From NCBI GenBank assembly GCA_902803035.1, contig CADCON010000221.1:1-8867 (forward strand): DNA of 8,867 nt, given 5' to 3'. The notes under the pieces were generated by a model. The model had not been told where the DNA came from, made no database searches, and was given only the letters and a program-made list of their open reading frames with translations. Below, one piece after another: positions 1 through 6,091 of this stretch. A program made the position numbers and the translations under genes. Source of the stretch: an uncultured Ruminococcus sp. GTDB lineage: Bacteria > Bacillota > Clostridia > Oscillospirales > Acutalibacteraceae. Within the stretch, counting starts at the first letter, position 1; each line of letters starts with the position of its first letter.

Positions 1-1
1 C

Positions 2-247
2 CATATTTTGCCAAAATCCTCGTTAATACACAAAGTATTGCCTGCGGTTTTGGCTTCATCTGGCGAAAAATCTGACGGCGCGGTACGCACACGCGAAGAT
101 ACTGAACAGGCTCTAAGATTTGATGATGAAAACTATTTTATCATTAAAGCGGGCGAACGTGAGCGTTATATTTTCAGCGGCATCCGCCGCCCCACAACTC
201 CACACTTGAAGCGCGATTCAATTATGGAAGGGAAAGATGATCAATGA
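2..247 (+). CDS. 3' end of an unrecognised protein gene (5' truncated by window edge)
   Basis: An open frame runs in from the left edge and gives about 81 residues before TGA. I do not recognise the family. The visible peptide has no clear membrane segment or signal; its second half is charged (motif-like stretch DDENYFIIKAGERERYIF, then IRRP) and it ends in a hydrophilic tail EGKDDQ. The TGA overlaps the ATG of the next gene as ATGA, an arrangement typical of translationally coupled neighbours, and this is the main argument that the frame is genuinely coding. The TTG at 8 has no ribosome binding site in view, so the true start probably lies outside the window. The first half uses TTA, ATA, CTA, GTA and AGA codons that are uncommon in the genes further right, so this may be a less native gene or a decaying one. 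A second frame open from the edge stops at 75 and cannot be fully excluded. Confidence 0.45.
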   Translation, partial: HILPKSSLIHKVLPAVLASSGEKSDGAVRTREDTEQALRFDDENYFIIKAGERERYIFSGIRRPTTPHLKRDSIMEGKDDQ

Positions 248-645
248 AAAACAAAAAGGAATACGCGGCTGTTTTCCTTGTGGGAGCCTTTCTTTACAGC
301 CTGATTGAAATCCTGTGGCGCGGAAGGACGCACTGGACAATGGCGGTCACGGGCGGAGCCTGCCTGCTGCTCATTCATCTGTGCAACGAGCATTTCGCCC
401 ATCTCGACCTTCTCAGCCGGTGTAGCCTGAGCAGCTTCTGCATTACGGGCGTGGAATTCGCCGCCGGGTGGCTTCTCAACGTCAGGCTGCATATGATGGT
501 GTGGGATTATTCCGACAAATACCTCAATGTCATGGGGCAGATTTGCCCTGAATACTGGGCGTACTGGTATCTTCTCTCGATCCCGGCGATCATGCTCAGC
601 ACGGTCATTCTGGCAGTCCGCAAGGCAAAATCCGGCCGCTACTAG
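244..645 (+). CDS. four-helix membrane protein, putative ABC-transporter type IV (CmpB-like) family
   Basis: A 133-residue integral membrane protein. Hydrophobic segments lie at roughly residues 8-24, 33-47, 55-77 and 103-124. Family-typical features are the WRGRTHWTM stretch after helix 1, the GG pair in helix 2, the ITGVEFAAGWLLN segment in helix 3, and a VWDYSDKYLNVMGQIC loop before the last helix. I match this by memory to the small clostridial proteins annotated as 'putative ABC transporter type IV' (Pfam PF06541). Their biochemical role is unknown to me and no ATPase partner is visible here. The start ATG overlaps the stop of the preceding frame (ATGA). An AAGGG at 228-232 is a modest ribosome binding site 11 nt upstream, so translation may depend partly on coupling. 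The gene is followed by about 150 bp of AT-richer DNA that holds the murC promoter. The family call is fairly secure; the function is not. Confidence 0.75.
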   Translation: MKNKKEYAAVFLVGAFLYSLIEILWRGRTHWTMAVTGGACLLLIHLCNEHFAHLDLLSRCSLSSFCITGVEFAAGWLLNVRLHMMVWDYSDKYLNVMGQICPEYWAYWYLLSIPAIMLSTVILAVRKAKSGRY

Positions 646-708
646 CGGTTCGATGGCAGCCTGGTCATTCCGATATGCCGAATATTTATGAATTTCTGTC
701 CTTTGCAC

Positions 709-737
709 TTTACAGGCGGGCAAAAAGGTGGTAAAAT
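709..737 (+). promoter_or_regulatory. sigma-A-type promoter upstream of murC
   Basis: TTTACA at 709-714 and TAAAAT at 732-737 are separated by exactly 17 bp, each hexamer one mismatch from the TTGACA/TATAAT consensus. Transcription would start near 744 and give a leader of roughly 50-60 nt before murC. The surrounding 646-793 stretch is AT-richer than the genes and holds no other recognisable gene. I see no clear terminator for the upstream membrane-protein gene there, so read-through into murC is possible. Confidence 0.7.
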
Positions 738-793
738 AATTCTTATGGAATAAAAAACCATGGATTACGGAAAAAAACAATTCACAGAAGGAT

Positions 794-2197
794 ATGATAT
801 CTATGAGAAGCAAGGTTATCAGAGAATACGACGAGCTTTTGAACACGGTTCATCATGTGCATTTCATCGGCATTGGCGGCTCCGGAATGTGCCCGCTGGT
901 AGACATTCTCAGGGGCGACGGCAAACTGATTACAGGCTCCGACGTGGACGACAATTCCGATACCGTGAAGCGCCTGCGCTCCTTCGGCATCCGGGTGGAT
1001 ATCGGCCAGCGCGCCGCGAATATCGAGGGCGCGGAGCTGGTGGTCTATTCGGCCGCCATCGCCAGGGACAATCCGGAGCTGGTTGCCGCGATGGCATCCG
1101 GCATTCCCACCATTGAACGTTCGGTGCTGCTGGGCGCGGTCTGCCGCAGATACAAGCGCGACATCGCCATCTCCGGCACCCACGGCAAGACCACGACCAC
1201 TTCGATGGTCACGACCATTCTCATGGCGGGCCAGCTCGACCCGACGGTTGTCATCGGCGGCAAGCTGGCACTCATCGAGGGCTACGGCAGAGCCGGCAGG
1301 AGCGACCGCATGGTGTGCGAGGCCTGCGAATTCGTGGACACCTTCCTCCAGATTACCCCGGAGGTCGCGGTCATCCTCAATATCGACGCGGATCACCTCG
1401 ATTATTTCGGCACGCTGGACAATATCATCGCCTCCTTCCGTCAGTTCGCCGACCAGACCACCGGCGTTGTCATCGCTAACGGCGACGACGAGAACACCAT
1501 GAAGGCGCTGGACACCACCAAGGCAAAAATCATCACGTTCGGACTTGACCCCAAGAACGATTATTACGCGGTCAATGTGCGGCAGGCGAGCGGCGGCTTC
1601 TGGAGCTTTGATCTCATGCGTCACGGGGAGAAGCTGACCGATATCGCGCTCAAGGTGCCGGGAGAGCACAATGTCCTCAACGCGCTGGCGGCTGCGGCGG
1701 CTTCGGTTTACGTCGGCGCCACCCCGGACGACGTGAAGAAGGGACTGGGAATGTTCTCCGGCGCGTCCAGACGATTTGAGATTCATACCGTACATAACGG
1801 TATCACCATCGCGGACGATTACGCGCATCATCCGACCGAGATCGAAGCAACGCTCCGCGCCTGCAAGGAAATGGATTACAAGCGCGTCTGGGCGGTATTC
1901 CAGCCCTTCACCTACACCCGCACCAAGCAGCATATGCAGGAATTCGCCGACGTGCTCCGGATTGCCGACAAGGTGGTGCTCACCGACATCATGGGCGGCA
2001 GGGAATGGGATGACCTCGGCATCCGTTCGGAAGATTTACAGGCGCTCATTCCGGGATGTTATCTGGAGCATACCTTTGAGGACGTGGCGGACTTCGTGCT
2101 TGCCAACGCGCAGGAAGGCGATCTGGTCATTACCATGGGCTGCGGCGACGTGTACAAATGCGCCAAGCTCATGACCGCAAAGCTGAACGCCGAATGA
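794..2197 (+). CDS. murC: UDP-N-acetylmuramate--L-alanine ligase
   Basis: MurC uses ATP to join L-alanine to UDP-N-acetylmuramic acid in the cytoplasm, the first peptide-forming step of peptidoglycan precursor synthesis. The 467-residue length is normal. The N-terminal UDP-binding fold shows HFIGIGGSGM (residues 23-32) followed by GSDVDD. The ATP loop is GTHGKTTTT (128-136). The central ligase domain has NIDADHLDYF and GEHNVLNALAA. The C-terminal domain has DDYAHHPTEIEATL (341 on) and AVFQPFTYTRT. The usual EADESDGSF motif is replaced by EACEFVDTFL (176-185), as I recall from clostridial MurC proteins. Two starts are possible: ATG 794 is only 2 nt after AGAAGG (786-791), while ATG 803 (MRSKV) is 11 nt after it. 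Neither spacing is ideal and the fourth codon may be the true start. The gene stands apart from any division/cell-wall cluster and has its own promoter. Confidence 0.96.
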   Translation: MISMRSKVIREYDELLNTVHHVHFIGIGGSGMCPLVDILRGDGKLITGSDVDDNSDTVKRLRSFGIRVDIGQRAANIEGAELVVYSAAIARDNPELVAAMASGIPTIERSVLLGAVCRRYKRDIAISGTHGKTTTTSMVTTILMAGQLDPTVVIGGKLALIEGYGRAGRSDRMVCEACEFVDTFLQITPEVAVILNIDADHLDYFGTLDNIIASFRQFADQTTGVVIANGDDENTMKALDTTKAKIITFGLDPKNDYYAVNVRQASGGFWSFDLMRHGEKLTDIALKVPGEHNVLNALAAAAASVYVGATPDDVKKGLGMFSGASRRFEIHTVHNGITIADDYAHHPTEIEATLRACKEMDYKRVWAVFQPFTYTRTKQHMQEFADVLRIADKVVLTDIMGGREWDDLGIRSEDLQALIPGCYLEHTFEDVADFVLANAQEGDLVITMGCGDVYKCAKLMTAKLNAE

Positions 2198-2235
2198 TGG
2201 CGTAGCACGCAGAGCTGAAGCAAAGGAGAATTCAC

Positions 2236-2784
2236 ATGGAATTGATAGAAGGCATCAAGACCCGCCGCAGTGTGCGGAAATTTACAGATGAAAAGATAAG
2301 CCGCGATACGCTGGAAAAGATCATTGACGCGGCGCGTTTCGCCCCGACATGGAAGAACAGCCAGACCGCGCGCTACATAGTGATTGACAGCCGCGATGTG
2401 ATGGAGAAAATCGCGGACGAGGGCGTGATGGGACGCGCCCACAACGCGGGAATCATCAGGGGCGCGGCCGCGCTGGTCGTTCTGACCACGACAAAGGGGA
2501 TCTGCGGCTTCGAGCCGGACGGCAGCTTTTCCACATCCAAGGGCAGCGGCTGGCAGATGTTCGACGCGGGCATTGCCGCCCAGACATTCTGCCTCGCCGC
2601 GCACAATTACGGCGTCGGCTCGGTCATCATGGGTATTTTCGACGAGCGCGAGGTCGCGCGTGTCATCGGGCTGGACGACAGCCGCGAAGTGTCCGCGCTC
2701 ATTGCCATAGGCATTCCCGCGCAGGAGCCGGGACAGCCCAGGCGCGATGATGTATCGGATTATGTGCGGTATATTCCGGAATAA
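2236..2784 (+). CDS. nitroreductase family FMN-dependent oxidoreductase
   Basis: A 182-residue single-domain protein of the nitroreductase superfamily. These flavoproteins bind FMN, usually as dimers, and transfer electrons from NAD(P)H to nitro compounds, quinones or other acceptors; the physiological substrate cannot be read from sequence. The N-terminus carries the family FMN-phosphate signature RRSVRKF (residues 10-16), followed by AARFAPTWKNSQ (32-43). A glycine-rich region GWQMFDAGIAAQTFCLAAHNYGVGSVIMGIF lies in the second half, where the family closes over the flavin. The end is short and hydrophilic. The start is well supported by AGGAG (2224-2228) 7 nt upstream. It begins 38 bp after murC with no terminator or clear promoter between, so the two are probably co-transcribed, although no functional link to peptidoglycan is evident. 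No extra ferredoxin or other domain is present. Confidence 0.9.
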   Translation: MELIEGIKTRRSVRKFTDEKISRDTLEKIIDAARFAPTWKNSQTARYIVIDSRDVMEKIADEGVMGRAHNAGIIRGAAALVVLTTTKGICGFEPDGSFSTSKGSGWQMFDAGIAAQTFCLAAHNYGVGSVIMGIFDEREVARVIGLDDSREVSALIAIGIPAQEPGQPRRDDVSDYVRYIPE

Positions 2785-2814
2785 GCCGGATAAAGGCGCG
2801 GCCGGAAAAAAGGC

Positions 2815-2843
2815 TTGCATTTTCTATGGGGTGCGGGTATAAT
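2815..2843 (+). promoter_or_regulatory. strong sigma-A-type promoter upstream of ftsY
   Basis: TTGCAT (2815-2820) and a perfect TATAAT (2838-2843) are separated by 17 bp. Transcription would begin near 2850, giving a leader of about 50 nt. It sits in the 116-bp gap after the nitroreductase gene and is the only good promoter before the ftsY-to-rsfS gene run, so it probably drives that whole unit. Confidence 0.8.
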
Positions 2844-2900
2844 AATATGATGGGATTGCTGATAACGCGGCAATCGACAAATGACAGGGGAATGATGTAA

Positions 2901-3875
2901 ATGGGATTTTTCAAAAGCCTTAAAGAAGGACTTAAAAAGACCCGCGACGGAATCATGGGTCAGATTGACGCGCTTTTCAAACGCTTCAAAAAGGTAGACG
3001 AGGAACTGTTTGAAGAATTGGAGGAGCTGCTCATCGCCGCCGACGTGGGTATGCTGACGTCGGAGAAGATATGCGATATCCTCCGCGACAAGGTCAAGGC
3101 TACCGGCACCAAGGATCCGCAGGAGGTGCGGGACCTGTTTGTTGAAACCATTGCCGAAATGCTCGACGGCGATATGTCGCTCAGGCTCGGCACCAAGCCG
3201 TCGGTCATTCTGGTGATCGGCGTCAACGGCGTGGGAAAGACAACCACTATCGGCAAGCTCTGCTCCCGTTTCCGCAAGGACGGCAAGAAGTGCGTTATTG
3301 CCGCGGCCGATACCTTCCGCGCCGCCGCGATTGAACAGCTTGAGGTCTGGGCGGACAGGGCGAAGTGCGATATCGTGAAGCACACCGAGGGCAGCGATCC
3401 GGCTGCCGTCGTGTTCGATGCCATCAGCGCGGCAAAGGCGAGGAAGGCGGACATTCTGATCTGCGACACCGCCGGAAGGCTGCACAACAAAAAGCACCTG
3501 ATGGACGAGCTGGCCAAGATCAACCGCGTCATTGACCGCGAAGCACCCGATTGCGACCGCGAGGTGCTGCTGGTTCTCGACGCGACCACCGGACAGAACG
3601 CCATCAATCAGGCGCGCGCCTTCAAGGACGCCGCCGGGCTTACCGGCATTATTCTCACCAAGCTGGACGGCACCGCGCGCGGCGGCGTTGTCCTTGCCAT
3701 AAAGGAAGAATTGGGTGTGCCGGTCAAATTCATCGGCGTGGGCGAGAAGATCGAGGATCTTCAGCCCTTCAATCCGAAGGCGTTTGCCGCCGCACTCTTT
3801 GAGAATTCCGACAAGGTCGGGGACTTTGAAGTTACATTCGGAGAAGAGCCGGAAGGTGAGGACGAGGAAGCATGA
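2901..3875 (+). CDS. ftsY: signal recognition particle receptor FtsY
   Basis: FtsY is the SRP receptor GTPase. It docks ribosome-nascent chain-SRP complexes at the membrane and hands them to the Sec translocon. At 324 residues this is the short Gram-positive type. It goes almost directly into the NG domain and lacks the long acidic A domain of Escherichia coli FtsY. The N-terminal helical N domain (about 1-95) contains the LLIAADVG segment. The G domain shows the P-loop GVNGVGKTTT (107-116), the insertion box ADTFRAAAIEQL, DTAGR (189-193), TKLDG (253-257) and the closing GGVVLAIKEELGVPVKFIGVGEKIEDLQPF. An acidic tail (GEEPEGEDEEA) ends the protein and its last codons also form the ribosome binding site of rdgB. 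An AGGGG (2886-2890) lies 10 nt before the ATG. A two-codon frame ATG-ATG-TAA sits immediately upstream in the same frame. It is first gene of the main operon. Confidence 0.97.
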   Translation: MGFFKSLKEGLKKTRDGIMGQIDALFKRFKKVDEELFEELEELLIAADVGMLTSEKICDILRDKVKATGTKDPQEVRDLFVETIAEMLDGDMSLRLGTKPSVILVIGVNGVGKTTTIGKLCSRFRKDGKKCVIAAADTFRAAAIEQLEVWADRAKCDIVKHTEGSDPAAVVFDAISAAKARKADILICDTAGRLHNKKHLMDELAKINRVIDREAPDCDREVLLVLDATTGQNAINQARAFKDAAGLTGIILTKLDGTARGGVVLAIKEELGVPVKFIGVGEKIEDLQPFNPKAFAAALFENSDKVGDFEVTFGEEPEGEDEEA

Positions 3876-4480
3876 GCGGAATGAAAACGACATTTGTTGT
3901 GGCAAGTCACAATCAGCACAAGCTCAGGGAATTTGCCCGCATTCTTGAACCGCTGGACATAGAGATTGTCACGCCGTCCCAATGCGGCGGCGAGGGAATC
4001 GACCCCGTAGAGGATGGCGATACATTTGAGGCAAACGCCGTTATCAAGGCAACGGAATTTGCCCGCAGGTTACAAATGCCTGCGCTGGCGGACGATTCGG
4101 GCATTTGTGTCGACGCCCTGAACGGCGCGCCGGGCGTTTATTCCGCTCGTTATTCGGGCGGCAATGACGATGACAACAACGAGCTTCTTCTCAGGCAGCT
4201 GGAGGGCGTGCCCTTTGAGAAGCGCACGGCGCGGTATATCTGCGTGATCTGCTGCGCGTATCCCGACGGGACGTATTTCACTGTCCGGGGCGAGTGCGAA
4301 GGCAGGATAGGCTTTGAATACAGGGGCGAAAACGGCTTCGGCTACGATCCGCTTTTCTATTTTGAGAACGGCAGGACCTTCGCCGAGATTTCCGGCGCGG
4401 AAAAGGACATTCTCAGCCACCGCGGCAAAGCCCTCCGTCTGCTGGCGCAAAGGCTGGGCGGAGAAAAGGCGGGCGAATGA
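3872..4480 (+). CDS. rdgB: XTP/dITP pyrophosphatase (HAM1/RdgB family)
   Basis: This enzyme hydrolyses non-canonical purine nucleoside triphosphates (XTP, ITP, dITP) to monophosphate and pyrophosphate, keeping deaminated purines out of DNA and RNA. The 202-residue length is normal. Family signatures are present in order: the substrate-binding SHNQHKLREF (residues 12-21), ALADDSGICVDALNGAPGVYSARYSG with the metal-binding DDSG at 74-77, FGYDPLF (156-162) and SHRGKAL (182-188). The ATG overlaps the ftsY TGA as ATGA, and GAGGAAG (3864-3870) inside the end of ftsY serves as ribosome binding site. An alternative ATG at 3881 (MKTTF) is farther from that site than is usual, so 3872 is preferred, although the family core starts only at KTTFVVAS. 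The coupling suggests co-translation with ftsY; no direct functional link is known to me. Confidence 0.96.
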   Translation: MSGMKTTFVVASHNQHKLREFARILEPLDIEIVTPSQCGGEGIDPVEDGDTFEANAVIKATEFARRLQMPALADDSGICVDALNGAPGVYSARYSGGNDDDNNELLLRQLEGVPFEKRTARYICVICCAYPDGTYFTVRGECEGRIGFEYRGENGFGYDPLFYFENGRTFAEISGAEKDILSHRGKALRLLAQRLGGEKAGE

Positions 4481-4507
4481 ATCATTCCCCGCGCGGCCGG
4501 GAATGAT
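4481..4507 (+). other. perfect 9-bp inverted repeat (hairpin) between rdgB and yhbY
   Basis: ATCATTCCC (4481-4489) is exactly complementary to GGGAATGAT (4499-4507), with a 9-nt GC-rich loop. The first arm begins at the base immediately after the rdgB stop codon. There is no run of T after the second arm, so it does not look like an ordinary intrinsic terminator. A role in mRNA processing, stability or translation of yhbY is possible but is inference. Confidence 0.6.
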
Positions 4508-4538
4508 GAAGAACATATTCTGGAGGAATACAATCAAT

Positions 4539-4847
4539 ATGCTGAACAGTAAACAAAGGGCGTTTCTGCGCTCTCTTGCGGCCGACGCCGATACCATTGT
4601 GATGGTGGGAAAAGGCGGACTGGCCGACAATATCGTCAAGCAGACCGAGGACGCGCTGACCGCCCGCGAGCTTGTCAAGGGAAAGGCACTGGAAACAGCT
4701 CCGGAGGACGCGCGTGAATGCGCCGAAAGGCTGGCCGCCGCGACCCATTCCGAAGTGGTGCAGGTGATAGGGCGCAAATTCGTTCTCTACCGCAGAAACC
4801 GGGAGAATCCCGTCATTGAGCTGCCGAAGGTCAGACAGCCAAAATGA
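4539..4847 (+). CDS. yhbY: YhbY/CRS1-type RNA-binding protein (50S subunit assembly)
   Basis: A 102-residue single CRM-domain protein. The family binds RNA, associates with pre-50S ribosomal particles and is related to YqeI of Bacillus subtilis and YhbY of Escherichia coli. The sequence shows the N-terminal MLNSKQRAFLRSLA helix, the GKGGL loop (residues 24-28) that follows the family's usual 'vG' segment, the helix DNIVKQTEDAL, the LVKGK strand and the C-terminal VVQVIGRKFVLYR strand. These are the expected elements for the family. The ATG at 4539 is preferred because it starts the family core exactly and GGAGG (4522-4526) lies upstream, although the 12-nt spacing is long; earlier in-frame codons overlap rdgB and encode non-family sequence. 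The stop overlaps nadD as ATGA. The yhbY-nadD-yqeK-rsfS order matches the yqeI-nadD-yqeK-yqeL block of Bacillus. Confidence 0.93.
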   Translation: MLNSKQRAFLRSLAADADTIVMVGKGGLADNIVKQTEDALTARELVKGKALETAPEDARECAERLAAATHSEVVQVIGRKFVLYRRNRENPVIELPKVRQPK

Positions 4848-5443
4848 GGATCGGCATTCTGGGAGGAACCTTCAATCCTCCCCACAACGGACATCTTTAT
4901 CTTGCGCGGGAATGGAGCGGCAGGCTGTCGCTCGACAGATTCCTGATGATTCCGACCGGCATTTCCCCGCACAAACCGGTGGGGGAAACATCGCCCGCGA
5001 CGCGGCTGGAAATGTGTCGCATTGCGGCCGGAGAATCCGGCGGGGCTTTGGAAGTCTGCGATTACGAGGTCAGGCGGAGCGGACAGAAAAGCTATTCCGT
5101 GCTGACGCTTTCCGCGTTGAAGGAGCATTATCCCGACAGCGAATTATTTATGATCATGGGGGCGGATATGTTCGTCACCCTTGAGAGCTGGTACGATTTT
5201 GACCGGCTCAAAACGCTTGCCGTCTTCTGCACCGTGCCCCGCGAAGGGATCACGGCGGAACAGCTTGAAGCGCACAGGCTTCATCTGAAGGAACGCGGCT
5301 GTACAGGGCTTGTCGCCGATGTGCCGGAGATGGATCTTTCATCGTCCGCGATACGCGACAGGGTCAGACAGGGGCTTCCCATCGCGGGACTGGTTTCCCC
5401 CGGAGTGGAGCGATTTATCTACGCGAAAGGACTTTACAGATGA
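4844..5443 (+). CDS. nadD: nicotinate-nucleotide adenylyltransferase
   Basis: NadD joins ATP and nicotinate mononucleotide to make deamido-NAD, the adenylation step of NAD synthesis, in the cytoplasm. The 199-residue length is typical. The N-terminus is the nucleotidyltransferase signature GGTFNPPHNGHL (residues 7-18), with the HxGH-type motif at H14-H17. Next come FLMIPTGISPHKP, the MIMGADMFVTLESWYDFDRL segment of the nicotinate-binding region and a late SSSAIRDR motif (166-173), which is the family's phosphate-binding (S/T)xxxxR element. All catalytic motifs appear intact. The start overlaps the yhbY stop by ATGA and the stop overlaps yqeK by ATGA, so the gene is held between two coupled neighbours. 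Pairing with yqeK is widespread in Firmicutes. I see no independent promoter. Confidence 0.96.
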   Translation: MRIGILGGTFNPPHNGHLYLAREWSGRLSLDRFLMIPTGISPHKPVGETSPATRLEMCRIAAGESGGALEVCDYEVRRSGQKSYSVLTLSALKEHYPDSELFMIMGADMFVTLESWYDFDRLKTLAVFCTVPREGITAEQLEAHRLHLKERGCTGLVADVPEMDLSSSAIRDRVRQGLPIAGLVSPGVERFIYAKGLYR

Positions 5444-6069
5444 GTATTCTGGATATTGTCAGAACGATAACGGATGGGCAGACCGCCCTGAGCGACAAGG
5501 ACAGAGAATTCTATACGCAGCACATCAGGGAAAGACTGTCCGATTACCGCTTCAGACATTCGGTCAACGTGTCGAGGGAAGCCGTCCGGCTTGCGAAACT
5601 GTATGGCGGCGATGTGGCCAGGGCCGAGCTTGCGGGGCTGCTTCACGATGTGATGAAGGACACGGAAAAGAAGGAGCAGCTCGCTCTGATAGAAAAATAC
5701 GGGGTTGACCTCAACGACGTCGAACGGCAGGCGCCCAAGCTTTGGCACGCCATTGCCGGCGCGGTGTATGTCAGACGGGTTCTGAAAATCAGGGACGACG
5801 ACGTCGTCAACGCGGTGCGTTATCACACGACGGCGAGAGCGGGTATGAGCCTGCTGGAAAAAATCGTCTTCATAGCCGATTACACTTCGGAGGAACGCGA
5901 TTACAAGGGCGTGGAAAAAATGCGTAAAGCGTCCAACGTCAGTCTGGAATACGCCATGGAAGAAGCCCTGGCGTTCGGCATTCTGACCCGTGCGGATGAG
6001 CATACCGCCATTCACCCCGATACATTTGAGGCGTACAACGAGATCATGCTCGCAAAGAAGAAAAAGTAA
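5440..6069 (+). CDS. yqeK: YqeK-type HD-domain hydrolase (bis-nucleosyl polyphosphate hydrolase)
   Basis: An HD-domain metal-dependent phosphohydrolase of 209 residues. Bacillus YqeK proteins are reported to hydrolyse diadenosine tetraphosphate symmetrically, so Ap4A and related alarmone-like dinucleotides are the likely substrates. Metal-ligand candidates of the HD core are all visible: H40 in FRHSVNVS, H69-D70 in GLLHDVMKD, H103 in LWHAIAG, H129 in VRYHTT and D147 in FIADYTSEERDY. The first 35 residues form a short helical extension and the end is a lysine-rich tail (LAKKKK). The ATG overlaps the nadD stop (ATGA) and AAAGGA (5426-5431) gives an 8-nt spaced ribosome binding site. Close coupling to nadD is conserved in the phylum and may reflect linked adenine-nucleotide chemistry. 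The LCP gene follows after 22 bp. Confidence 0.93.
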   Translation: MSILDIVRTITDGQTALSDKDREFYTQHIRERLSDYRFRHSVNVSREAVRLAKLYGGDVARAELAGLLHDVMKDTEKKEQLALIEKYGVDLNDVERQAPKLWHAIAGAVYVRRVLKIRDDDVVNAVRYHTTARAGMSLLEKIVFIADYTSEERDYKGVEKMRKASNVSLEYAMEEALAFGILTRADEHTAIHPDTFEAYNEIMLAKKKK

Positions 6070-6091
6070 CAGACCCGGAGGTGTGTTTCAT

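Noticed and set aside
1..75. Frame open from the left edge to TGA at 73-75 as the real upstream gene
   Set aside because: Only 24 codons are visible with no family match, and the competing frame has the ATGA overlap with the next gene; it cannot be decided without sequence to the left.
646..708. Possible imperfect palindrome around ATTCCGATATGCCGAAT as an operator
   Set aside because: The arms mismatch at central positions and it lies well upstream of the murC promoter; there is not enough support to call it a site.
760..1116. A + strand frame starting just after the murC promoter
   Set aside because: It has no ribosome binding site, overlaps murC in another frame and becomes an arginine-rich, low-complexity peptide typical of out-of-frame translation.
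782..1933. Long open frame on the - strand (383 codons) opposite murC
   Set aside because: It is a complete antisense shadow of murC in GC-rich DNA; the + strand has full MurC motifs and the antisense peptide resembles no family.
2774..2807. TTCCGG / CCGGAA inverted repeat after the nitroreductase gene as a terminator
   Set aside because: The arms are 6 bp with a 22-nt loop and the following run is A, not T, on the + strand; it overlaps the end of the coding region and is not convincing.
2760..3905. Long open frame on the - strand (381 codons) opposite ftsY
   Set aside because: It covers ftsY, whose GTPase motifs are intact, and would run through the ftsY promoter; composition and lack of a ribosome binding site point to a shadow frame.
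4314..4538. Upstream extension of the yhbY reading frame
   Set aside because: It lies inside rdgB in another frame and encodes sequence foreign to the YhbY family; the family core begins at ATG 4539.
5990..6091. Upstream extension of the LCP reading frame
   Set aside because: It overlaps the 3' end of yqeK in a different frame and lacks a ribosome binding site, whereas ATG 6092 has GGAGGTG at ideal spacing.
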